Assembly (NCBI GenBank): GCA_022425845.1
Contig: JAKMEU010000297.1
Location: 1-22,388, forward strand
Source: Luminiphilus sp.
GTDB lineage: Bacteria; Pseudomonadota; Gammaproteobacteria; Pseudomonadales; Halieaceae
Direction: 5' to 3'
DNA length: 22,388 nucleotides
Each line of letters opens with the position of its first letter. Position 1 is the first letter of the stretch. The notes below the pieces were generated by a model that made no database searches, was not told the DNA's origin, and worked only from the letters and a program-made list of their open reading frames with translations. This document shows, piece by piece, positions 15,984 to 22,388 of this stretch. The position numbers and the translations under genes were made by a program.

Positions 15984-17018
15984 TCAGAACATGTCACCCG
16001 GTCGAACTGTCAGGTCGAGGCGAATGAAGGGGCTGCTGCTAATATCAAACTCAGGGCCCTCGATTTCCCCTCCATCCTGAATCTGGAGGGCGCGTAGACC
16101 GCCCACACCCGCACTGAGCGACGCCCACAAACTGCCGTAGACACGATGGCTGAAGTCCACCCCAACATCAAAAGCGTTGACGTCCATATTCACGGCACCC
16201 GCCTCGGCATCGATCGCCCAGCCAGAACCCGAAATCATGCCCCCGACCCCAATAAACCAGTTGGGTGAAGGCGAATAAATCACCTGGGGCCATGGCATCA
16301 CACCGCTGATTGTCCATTTTTCATTCAGCGTCCAGGAAACGCCGACATAGGGTAGCCAGTAAGTGTCGTAGGGGGAGGTGTCCGCAAAAACCCCAAACAA
16401 CCACCAGGCGTCATCGGAGGCAGTGTACCTGGTGAACACACCACCCATGGTTTGCCAATACGGAGAGCTGGTTTCGAGATCGCTATCGTTGTAGAAGGGC
16501 AACACAAAACCCATCAACTGCCAATCTTCGCTCCACTGCTTGAAATAACCCAGCCCCAACGCTGCCACGTTAACCCGAAAATCCCGCGCTCCAACCGCTT
16601 CGGGGTTATCGACTTGAAACTCACTGCGATTGGCGTACAGACCCAGCACAAGGGCATCAGATTGATTGAGGAGAAATGGCAGCCCCGCCGCAACACTCGC
16701 CGATGTCTGCCGGTAACCCAGGTCCTCCCCGGTATCCAGCAAGCCCCGCACTGAAGCCTCGTCGTAGTAAGAAGCGCCAGCGTAGGCCAGAGGCAAGAAA
16801 GGCGCGTTACTTCGGGTTCTGGAAAACTCAATATCTGACGCTGAGAATGCATCAACCTTCTTGGCGATGTACCGCGCCGCCCAGGAATCCGGAGTCTGCT
16901 CGCTGGCCTGCACCGACTCACTCTTGAGCTCATAATCGCCCTCGTTGGCCAGAGCCACCTCGAGGCACAACAGGAATCCGGAGGCAGCCAACAGGACGCG
17001 CGCCATAATTAAGTGCAT
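15984..17018 (-). CDS. Predicted outer-membrane beta-barrel protein
   Basis: A 344-residue protein with a Sec signal peptide (residues 1-24, cleavage after VALA). The Cys at 18 is not in a lipobox. The mature part is rich in alternating hydrophobic and polar strands with aromatic girdles (WWLFGVFADTSPYDTYWLPYVGVSW, shown in pieces: WWLFGVFADT, YWLPYVGVSW) and Gly-rich turns, and it ends in Phe, as barrels recognised by the BAM complex do. The layout resembles the DUF6268 class of outer-membrane proteins; this is a weak assignment. No enzymatic motif is visible. It precedes the PhoD-type gene by 60 bases on the same strand, so the two may be co-transcribed. Porin-like uptake of phosphate esters or products is a possible but unproven role. 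An ATG at 17006 is an alternative start that shortens the signal by four residues. Confidence 0.75.
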   Translation of the reverse strand: MHLIMARVLLAASGFLLCLEVALANEGDYELKSESVQASEQTPDSWAARYIAKKVDAFSASDIEFSRTRSNAPFLPLAYAGASYYDEASVRGLLDTGEDLGYRQTSASVAAGLPFLLNQSDALVLGLYANRSEFQVDNPEAVGARDFRVNVAALGLGYFKQWSEDWQLMGFVLPFYNDSDLETSSPYWQTMGGVFTRYTASDDAWWLFGVFADTSPYDTYWLPYVGVSWTLNEKWTISGVMPWPQVIYSPSPNWFIGVGGMISGSGWAIDAEAGAVNMDVNAFDVGVDFSHRVYGSLWASLSAGVGGLRALQIQDGGEIEGPEFDISSSPFIRLDLTVRPGDMF

Positions 17019-17096
17019 GTTTTGTAGATCCGAGCCGGGGTTGGCCGGTATTGTACTGGCTGGTAACCCGATAAAGAACTACCCTACCCTGTCGCG

Positions 17097-18128
17097 ATGA
17101 ATTCCAGCACCGATACAGTCACGCCCCACCCTCCGTCGCCCTGGCGTTTTTGCACAGCGCCCTGCATGGACTGGACAGACCGGCACTGCCGCTTCTTTTG
17201 GCGACAGCTTACACAGCGCGCGCGCCTGTATTCTGAAATGGTGACAACGGGAGCCCTTCTGCACGGCGATATTGACCGACATCTGTACTTCAACGCAGAG
17301 GAGCACCCAATCGCCCTGCAGTTGGGAGGCTCAGTCCCCAACGACCTGGCTGCCTGCGCCCGGCTGGCGGAAGACTACGGCTATGACGAGGTCAATCTGA
17401 ATTGTGGATGCCCCTCAGACCGTGTTCAGAACGGTCGCTTTGGTGCCTGCCTGATGGCCGAACCGGAACTGGTACGGGACTGCATTGCCGCGATGCGGGA
17501 CGCTGTTTCCCTTCCCGTCACGGTAAAGCAGCGTATAGGCATAGACCATCAGGAGAGTTTTTCCGAATTGGTAGATTTTGTGGGAACAGTCGCAGACGGG
17601 GGCTGTGAGGTCTTTATTGTCCATGCCCGTAAAGCCTGGCTGGAAGGGCTCTCCCCGAAGGAGAATCGGGAGATACCGCCGCTCAACTATCCGTGGGTCT
17701 ATCAACTCAAAGAAAAGTTTCCCAACCTGACCATCGTCATAAACGGCGGCATTGCGGATATCACCGAATGTGAGCAGCACCTTGAACGCGTTGATGGTGT
17801 CATGCTGGGCCGGGCCGCCTATCAAACCCCCTGGTTGCTCAGCGATGTTGATCGTCGATTGTTTGGTGACTCGAATTGCGGCGCCGACCGCGCGGCGGTG
17901 ATAGCGGCTTTGGTGGCGTATATTGACAGCTATCTCGCCGATGGTGGTCGCCTGAACCACATTACTCGCCATATTTTGGGGCTGTTCCATCAGCAACCGG
18001 GCGGGCGGCTGTTTAGACGAAAATTGAGCGAAGAGGCACACCAGCTGGGCGCTGGTTCCGATACGCTGCTGGCAGCGCTTGATGAAGTAACGCGCCGCAC
18101 GGAGAAACAGAGCAGCGCAGTGTTTTAG
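17097..18128 (+). CDS. dusA: tRNA-dihydrouridine(20/20a) synthase DusA
   Basis: A 343-residue FMN-dependent TIM-barrel enzyme that reduces uridine 20/20a in the tRNA D-loop using NADPH. Diagnostic DusA blocks are MDWTDRHCR, ALQLGGS, NLNCGCPSDRVQNGRFGACLM and HARKAWLEGLSPKENREIPPL, followed by GVMLGRAAYQTPW. The catalytic Cys is expected to be Cys105 in GCPSDRV; an additional Cys103 replaces the more usual Val/small residue before the Gly. The FMN-binding beginning reads CTAPCMDW where many homologues have APMMDW. Length and ending are normal. No clear ribosome-binding site precedes the ATG. The transaldolase gene follows 51 bases later on the same strand, a neighbour pair also known from Pseudomonas. 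Confidence 0.95.
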   Translation: MNSSTDTVTPHPPSPWRFCTAPCMDWTDRHCRFFWRQLTQRARLYSEMVTTGALLHGDIDRHLYFNAEEHPIALQLGGSVPNDLAACARLAEDYGYDEVNLNCGCPSDRVQNGRFGACLMAEPELVRDCIAAMRDAVSLPVTVKQRIGIDHQESFSELVDFVGTVADGGCEVFIVHARKAWLEGLSPKENREIPPLNYPWVYQLKEKFPNLTIVINGGIADITECEQHLERVDGVMLGRAAYQTPWLLSDVDRRLFGDSNCGADRAAVIAALVAYIDSYLADGGRLNHITRHILGLFHQQPGGRLFRRKLSEEAHQLGAGSDTLLAALDEVTRRTEKQSSAVF

Positions 18129-18179
18129 CATGGGGAGCACTCCCCCATAATCCCATTCAGCATGAAGGAAGCGTGTGAA

Positions 18180-19106
18180 ATGAATAAACTTGATCAGCTG
18201 CGAACCATGACCGAGGTCGTTGCAGACACCGGGGATGTGGATGCTATCGAACGGCTGCAACCCCAGGACGCCACCACAAATCCTTCGCTGCTGCTGAAGG
18301 CAGCGCAGCTGCCGCGCTTTGCCGAGATCATCAGAACCCTGCAGGCGGACAGTGACGCTCATTCAGATGCTTGCGACCACTTTGCGGTCGCAGTGGGTGC
18401 GGAAATCGTCAACATCATTCCGGGGCGCATCAGTACAGAAGTCGATGCCCGGCTGAGTTTCGATAGCGATGCAACCGTAAACAAAGCGCGTCAGCTCATT
18501 GCACTGTATGCAGCGAGGGGCATAGACGCCCATCGAATCCTGATAAAGATAGCCGCGACCTGGGAGGGCATCCGTGCCGCTGAAATACTGGAGCGCGAGG
18601 GCATACAGTGCAATCTGACGCTTGTCTTTGGCTTCGCCCAGGCACAAGCCTGTGCCGATGCCGGTGCCTTTCTCATCTCCCCATTCGTCGGGCGCATTCT
18701 CGACTGGCACCTGGCCAATACAGATCTAAAGGTCACCGAAGCCGGAGATGACCCGGGAGTGCAGTCAGTCCGTCGAATCTACCAACACTACAAGCAACAC
18801 GGCTACAACACCGTCGTCATGGGTGCCAGCTTTAGAAACACCGACGAAATTGAAGCATTGGCCGGCTGCGATCGATTGACCATTAGCCCTGATCTTATGG
18901 AAGCCCTCGCGGCAAGTGATGACACCTTACCGCGACTGCTGTCGCCCTCTACCGATACTGTCGCAGCGCCACCTGCCCTGACGGAACGGGCATTTCGCTG
19001 GGCCGTTAACGAGGATGAGATGGTCACCGAGAAACTCGCCGATGGCATCCGCCGCTTTGCCGAGGACCAGGTACGACTGGAGCAACTTCTGGCGGCCCGT
19101 CACTGA
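18180..19106 (+). CDS. tal: Transaldolase
   Basis: A 308-residue class I transaldolase of the TalB type, which moves a dihydroxyacetone unit between sedoheptulose-7-phosphate and glyceraldehyde-3-phosphate in the non-oxidative pentose phosphate pathway. Visible motifs are VVADTGD (catalytic Asp), QPQDATTNPSLLLKAA, GRISTEVDARLSFD and LIKIAATWEGIRAAEILE, with the Schiff-base lysine at residue 123, then LTLVFGFAQAQACADAG and ISPFVGRILDW. It is about nine residues shorter than E. coli TalB because the segment after the first helix is abbreviated. The ATG at 18180 is chosen over one at 18162 because it aligns with TalB and has AAGGA about ten bases upstream. Its stop overlaps the converging STAS gene by seven bases. 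Confidence 0.96.
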   Translation: MNKLDQLRTMTEVVADTGDVDAIERLQPQDATTNPSLLLKAAQLPRFAEIIRTLQADSDAHSDACDHFAVAVGAEIVNIIPGRISTEVDARLSFDSDATVNKARQLIALYAARGIDAHRILIKIAATWEGIRAAEILEREGIQCNLTLVFGFAQAQACADAGAFLISPFVGRILDWHLANTDLKVTEAGDDPGVQSVRRIYQHYKQHGYNTVVMGASFRNTDEIEALAGCDRLTISPDLMEALAASDDTLPRLLSPSTDTVAAPPALTERAFRWAVNEDEMVTEKLADGIRRFAEDQVRLEQLLAARH

Positions 19107-19579
19107 TTCTCAAGCGTTCGAACAAGATCCTTAAAAGCCGCCCGATTCGCGTCACTGAGTCCCATTAGCGTACGGTGGGCATCAATGACCTTTTTCCGCA
19201 CTTCATCCTCGCTGGCATTCCGGGCGGGCAAATCTGTCGTGCAGGCCACATCGCAGCGACCCGATCGTAATTCGAACAGCTGACCAAAGCCCATGGCCTG
19301 TAACAGTCGATCAATACTGGGATCACAGCTAAAAATGGCGGGGCGAAAACCAAAGCGCGCCTCGGTGCTGATAGCCAGCTTGGCCAGCATGCCCAATGTA
19401 GTGCTGTCCAGGCCCGTCGCATCGGTAACATCCACCCAAACAGACAGGAAACCAGGCTCGGCAAACATCCGTTCAAAGTATTCATCCAGGGCGGTACACA
19501 TCACCAGCCGCACGTCACCCTCCAGCTTGAGCACGTGCGCTCCGCGATCACTGCCTGCTCGGATGCGACAGGCGCTCAA
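19100..19579 (-). CDS. STAS-domain protein, anti-sigma factor antagonist-like
   Basis: A 159-residue protein with a STAS fold (about residues 14-110): HVLKLEGDVRL, VWVDVTDATGLDSTTLGML and RPAIFSCDPSIDRLLQAMGF. The Ser59 in GLDSTTLG is at the position phosphorylated in SpoIIAA/RsbV-type antagonists, so this should be a substrate of the phosphatase encoded just upstream. A C-terminal extension of about 45 residues, mostly helical and charged, is longer than in minimal SpoIIAA. The start appears to be a TTG at 19579 that overlaps the phosphatase stop (TTGA), giving coupled translation; there is no ATG before residue 27. A GTG at codon 16, with GGAG ahead of it, is a possible alternative but would trim the first strand. 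The matching anti-sigma kinase is not in the window. Confidence 0.82.
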   Translation of the reverse strand: MSACRIRAGSDRGAHVLKLEGDVRLVMCTALDEYFERMFAEPGFLSVWVDVTDATGLDSTTLGMLAKLAISTEARFGFRPAIFSCDPSIDRLLQAMGFGQLFELRSGRCDVACTTDLPARNASEDEVRKKVIDAHRTLMGLSDANRAAFKDLVRTLENQ

Positions 19580-20775
19580 TTGAAGCCCCGTGTAATGAAT
19601 AAGGCCGCAACATCATCCGGCAAGTGATTGGGATCAACGTCGCCCAGACCCAACCGATCGGCAAGCACCCTCGGGCTATCCAGCGGACCCGCTACTCGCT
19701 CCAGCAGCAAGGCCTCTTTTTCAATCAAGCTACCATTACCCAGCAATTCAAGGATGCCGTCTGACAGAAGAGCCAGAACAAAACTTTCAGGCAGCTCAGT
19801 GGTGTGCTCGGTGTACTCGGCATGCTCAATCAAACCCACGGGTGGACCCTCACCCTCGAGGTAACAGACGCCGTTCTCATCGAGCAACACAGGATGGGGT
19901 AAATGCCCCGCTACGCTGTAGGTGAGGTGATGTGTTTCAAAGTTCAGAACCCCAACCACCATGGTCGCGTACTTGTTGATTTCAAGCTCAAGTAACTCCC
20001 TGTTTGCCAGTTCAAGCATGTCTTTGGGCGAGGTCACTGCATGATCGTCTCGACGCAAAAAGTCAGAACGCTTTCTAGCGAACAGGTTTTTCAGCAACAC
20101 GGTGGCAAACGCAGATGAACTGCCATGACCCGACACATCAGCGAGAAAGAAGGCGATTTCATTTTCGCCGACATTAAAGTAGTCCGTGAAATCGCCACTT
20201 AAATACAGTGAAGGTACGATCTTGTGGCTGAACCAATAATCGCCGTGACGAAGCGGTCCTGCCGGAAGAAGCGCCATCTGAACCTGCCGGCCAGCTTGCT
20301 GATCATGCTCAAGAACACGGAGCGAATGCCTCAGCTCGGTGTTGGTCCTCTCCAGGCGCTGCTTACTCGCTTCAAGTGCCCGTTGGAGACGCCTGTGATT
20401 GACGCCCCGCTCTATGGAACGCTCGAGCAACCCCGGCCGCTCCGTCGGTCTAACGAAAAAATCGGTAGCGCCAAGACCCAGAGCCGTTGCCATCGAGTCC
20501 ACATCGCGATCCTCAGCCAACACGATGACGGGAACCTGAACATCAAATTTTCGCATAGCGCGTCGCACGGACGCCCAGGAAACATGGCTGAGGCCAACGT
20601 GACACAAAACGCAGTCCCAGGGGCTTTCACGCCCCAGCGCCCCTTCCAGATCCGGGACCTCCTCTGCCGTATCAAACTGAAATGGTGAGGGAGAAAGTAC
20701 AGAGATCAGTTTCTCCGCACGCTCCACCTGGTCATCGACCACCAACACCCGCCCCAGTTCGGGTTCGGTACTCAT
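19576..20775 (-). CDS. PP2C-family protein phosphatase with degenerate receiver domain (RsbU/RssB-like)
   Basis: A 399-residue protein: receiver-like domain (about 9-125), a helical, probably coiled-coil linker (about 126-170, RLQRALEASKQRLERTNTEL) and a SpoIIE/PP2C phosphatase domain (about 175-399). The phosphatase has its metal-binding acids: Asp195 in SGDFTDYF, Asp213 in LADVSGHG, LLSDGILEL and DDVAALF. The receiver keeps the acidic pair Asp14-Asp15, but the phospho-acceptor position is His59 (CVLCHVGL), the Thr/Ser position is Ala87 and the conserved Lys is Arg109. It is therefore a pseudo-receiver. It should dephosphorylate the STAS protein encoded next. I start at the ATG at 20775, directly before the receiver; the frame extends to 20865 but would overlap mlaA by 65 bases. 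Confidence 0.85.
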   Translation of the reverse strand: MSTEPELGRVLVVDDQVERAEKLISVLSPSPFQFDTAEEVPDLEGALGRESPWDCVLCHVGLSHVSWASVRRAMRKFDVQVPVIVLAEDRDVDSMATALGLGATDFFVRPTERPGLLERSIERGVNHRRLQRALEASKQRLERTNTELRHSLRVLEHDQQAGRQVQMALLPAGPLRHGDYWFSHKIVPSLYLSGDFTDYFNVGENEIAFFLADVSGHGSSSAFATVLLKNLFARKRSDFLRRDDHAVTSPKDMLELANRELLELEINKYATMVVGVLNFETHHLTYSVAGHLPHPVLLDENGVCYLEGEGPPVGLIEHAEYTEHTTELPESFVLALLSDGILELLGNGSLIEKEALLLERVAGPLDSPRVLADRLGLGDVDPNHLPDDVAALFITRGFN

Positions 20776-20800
20776 TGGGACGCTGCTACCGAAGGGCTCG

Positions 20801-21505
20801 TCAAAGGTCGTCCTCGTTCCAACTGTCGTCAAACTCGGAAAAATCGTCGACGGGCGCACCGTCACTGGTAATCAGGCGTCGCTGCTGCAGGTAGGCGTCC
20901 CTGAGGAATATATATTCGTCCCCTGAAAGGAGTTCATCGGCATTCAGAAACCCGGCACGAATATCAATGATCTCAATGGCGCGCAGCCCCCACTGGGCTT
21001 CCCCACCCACCATTTGTCCCGTTGGTGAGGCATAGGCGTCGAAGACGGTGCCCACGCTTGAGCGCATTGTTCTGGGCCCCAGAAAAGGCCACATGATAAA
21101 GGGACCTTGCCCCACACCCCATACGGAAAGCGTGTGGCCGAAATCTGTCTGATACTGTGGTATTTCCATGTCAGAGGCCACATCAAACAGACCAAAGACG
21201 CCCAGGGTACTGTTGACCACCACCCGCCCCAGATTATCAAAGCCATAGCTGAATCGCCCTTGCAAAAACGCATTCAGCGAGGCATTGACATCGATCAGGT
21301 TGCTGAAAAAATTGTTGACGCTGACCCTGGCCGGGCGCGGCAATACGGCGGCGTAACCCTGGGCAACCGGACGAATAACGTACTTGTCTGCGCCGTTATT
21401 GAAGCTGTAAATCGCGCGATTAAAGCCTTCGAAGGGATCGTCTTCAGCCTGCGCAGGCAACACCATGCTCGTCACGAGTGTGAGACAAATGAAAACCCTT
21501 AGCAT
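20801..21505 (-). CDS. mlaA: MlaA (VacJ) family outer-membrane lipid-asymmetry protein
   Basis: A 234-residue MlaA homologue, the outer-membrane component that removes misplaced phospholipids and passes them to MlaC. Family features include DPFEGFNRAIYSFN near the mature N-terminus, VNNFFSNLIDVNASLNAFLQG, NSTLGVFGLFDVA, TDFGHTLSVWGVGQGPFIMWPFLGP and a tyrosine/arginine-rich block YIFLRDAYLQQRR. Unlike E. coli MlaA there is no lipobox: the signal peptide ends VLPAQA before EDDPFEG, so a soluble or barrel-bound form is predicted. The C-terminal tail is strongly acidic (DDFSEFDDSWNEDDL). The ATG at 21505 has AGAGG eight bases upstream; a GTG three codons earlier (21514) overlaps that site. The receiver-phosphatase gene starts 25 bases downstream, so the three genes 21505 to 19100 probably form an operon. 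Confidence 0.93.
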   Translation of the reverse strand: MLRVFICLTLVTSMVLPAQAEDDPFEGFNRAIYSFNNGADKYVIRPVAQGYAAVLPRPARVSVNNFFSNLIDVNASLNAFLQGRFSYGFDNLGRVVVNSTLGVFGLFDVASDMEIPQYQTDFGHTLSVWGVGQGPFIMWPFLGPRTMRSSVGTVFDAYASPTGQMVGGEAQWGLRAIEIIDIRAGFLNADELLSGDEYIFLRDAYLQQRRLITSDGAPVDDFSEFDDSWNEDDL

Positions 21506-21607
21506 ACCGCTCACCTCTCAACAGACAGAGTGCGTGGCCGGGGAACATTATCGAGTTCTTCTCCCTGACCCCAGTCAGCCACACCTAAACCCTAACAAAC
21601 CTTGATC

Positions 21608-21631
21608 CCCGCTTCGAGTTCTGAAGCAGGG
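21608..21631. terminator. Possible hairpin between hrpA and mlaA
   Basis: GCTTC (21611-21615) pairs with GAAGC (21623-21627) around a 7-base loop, and CCC/GGG extend the stem across one C-A mismatch. It lies 34 bases after the hrpA stop in the direction of transcription. There is no T-run on the minus strand after it (it continues ATCAAGG), so termination would need Rho. The function is uncertain. Confidence 0.3.
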
Positions 21632-21664
21632 AACTCTTCACTAACCGTGCATACGTAGCCTTGG

Positions 21665-22388
21665 TCACCTTGGGTTATCTTCCAGCCAGCGCGTTACTTT
21701 ATGCCATTGTTCATCAAGGCGCTTTGCTGAAACCGGTAAGCGCGTGCCCAAATGCTGTGCAAATAGCGACACCCTGAACTCTTCGAGCATCCAACGATAG
21801 TGCTGTGCCGGCGGTGACAGCACGACGAGACCGGGGTACTTGCTGACCGCCTCCTCGAGCCTTGCCAAACCCGGCGCCAATACGGCGAGTCCCTTTTGAT
21901 CTTTCGCATATTGTCCATTCAGGCGTTGAACCCGATGCAATATCGCCTTGCCATAGCGAGGCAGCTGTTCCAGCCACTGCCCGGGTGTCGAGACCATCAC
22001 ACCCGGCTTCAACAAGCCCTCAACCTGACGTGCCATGTCGGCGCGGCTGTCAGAAAAATCAGCGCCGCTGATTTGCTTGAGATGGGCTAATCCCTCGGCC
22101 AGCGGCTTGAGAAAGTTAAGCAGCGTCTGCTCTTTTGCCAGCGCTGTCGGCACCCATAGACCACGGGCTTTCTCGACACATTCCCTGAACATTGGCTGAC
22201 TTCTGGGTATTGCCTCGTCCCAAATATCAAGCAGGGCCGCCATAATGGTATCCCGCACGAGACCTGGACGCTCGACCCCGCTCCCTGCGAGCACCAAGGT
22301 TGCGTCGTTACTGGCGAACAGTTGTTTGCGTAAATGTTTGACCGTCTGGCTGCTACAGGTCATGGCCAGGGCCACAGAGCCAATGCGG
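21665..22388 (-). CDS. hrpA: ATP-dependent RNA helicase HrpA, C-terminal part (5' end beyond right edge)
   Basis: The frame is open to the right edge, so only the last 241 or so residues of a protein of about 1300 residues are present. They belong to the C-terminal DUF3418 region of HrpA: SQTVKHLRKQLF, then MVSTPGQWLEQLPRYGKAI, and the very characteristic YRWMLEEFRVSLFAQHLGTRLPVSAKRL just before the end (given here as two pieces: YRWMLEEFRVSLFAQ and HLGTRLPVSAKRL). HrpA is a DEAH-box helicase implicated in mRNA processing and in resolving stalled or collided ribosomes in E. coli. The helicase motifs lie outside the window, so integrity of the enzyme cannot be judged. The mlaA start is 160 bases downstream on the same strand. 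Confidence 0.92.
   Translation of the reverse strand, partial: RIGSVALAMTCSSQTVKHLRKQLFASNDATLVLAGSGVERPGLVRDTIMAALLDIWDEAIPRSQPMFRECVEKARGLWVPTALAKEQTLLNFLKPLAEGLAHLKQISGADFSDSRADMARQVEGLLKPGVMVSTPGQWLEQLPRYGKAILHRVQRLNGQYAKDQKGLAVLAPGLARLEEAVSKYPGLVVLSPPAQHYRWMLEEFRVSLFAQHLGTRLPVSAKRLDEQWHKVTRWLEDNPR

Noticed and set aside
18131..18147. Small GC hairpin between dusA and tal
   Set aside because: GGGGAG/CTCCCC arms are separated by only two bases and no T-run follows; too weak to call a terminator.
17415..18362. 315-codon open frame on the minus strand
   Set aside because: It lies almost wholly antisense to dusA and runs into tal, both of which are certain. Its translation has no recognisable domain and looks like a shadow of high-GC coding sequence.
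20776..20865. N-terminal extension of the receiver-phosphatase
   Set aside because: The extra 30 residues would overlap mlaA by 65 bases and add nothing like the start of a receiver domain.
1..22388. Search for mobile elements, CRISPR arrays, phage genes, toxin-antitoxin pairs or biosynthetic clusters
   Set aside because: No transposase, integrase, regular spaced repeats or defence genes were seen; apart from the points listed, the window is ordinary housekeeping DNA.

Overview
The window looks like chromosomal core DNA of a moderately GC-rich gammaproteobacterium. GltX resembles the Pseudomonas-type enzyme closely. The gene order dusA - tal - (STAS) - (receiver/PP2C) - mlaA matches, as I recall it, the arrangement in Pseudomonas aeruginosa (PA2795-PA2800 region). 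A marine relative (Halieaceae/Cellvibrionales type) is my guess from the overall gene style; no rRNA or other taxonomic marker is present to prove it. There are no insertion sequences, prophage genes, CRISPR arrays or integrases.

Layout. 1-662 (-): 5' part of a MOSC-domain protein, with a palindrome in its promoter. 792-3034 (-): a translationally coupled pair, a RIO-family kinase followed by the DEAD-box 23S rRNA helicase DbpA. 3228-3303 (-): tRNA-Ala(GGC) with its own promoter and terminator. 3480-3905 (+): small four-helix membrane protein, converging with and overlapping gltX (3892-5382, -). 5612-10705 (+): a tightly overlapped oligopeptide ABC importer operon: lipoprotein binding protein, two permeases and a fused double ATPase. 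10773-11546 (-): a short-chain dehydrogenase, divergent from a six-helix, three-PAS orphan sensor histidine kinase (11884-14268, +). 14274-17018 (-): a Tat-exported PhoD-type phosphatase preceded by an outer-membrane beta-barrel protein. 17097-19106 (+): dusA and transaldolase. 19100-21505 (-): mlaA, a receiver-PP2C phosphatase and a STAS protein, transcribed in that order. 21665-22388 (-): C-terminal end of the RNA helicase HrpA, running off the right edge.

How genes work together. RIO kinase and DbpA overlap by 4 bp, which points to a common role around ribosomes or RNA. The opp-like genes form a complete importer. The phosphatase and STAS protein form two parts of a partner-switching circuit (phosphatase plus anti-sigma antagonist), but no anti-sigma kinase is visible. 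The phosphatase's receiver domain has lost its phospho-acceptor Asp, the switch Thr/Ser and the conserved Lys, so it is probably not switched by classical phosphorylation. This degenerate partner-switch module beside mlaA and the RIO-DbpA pair are the most interesting parts of an otherwise housekeeping region.
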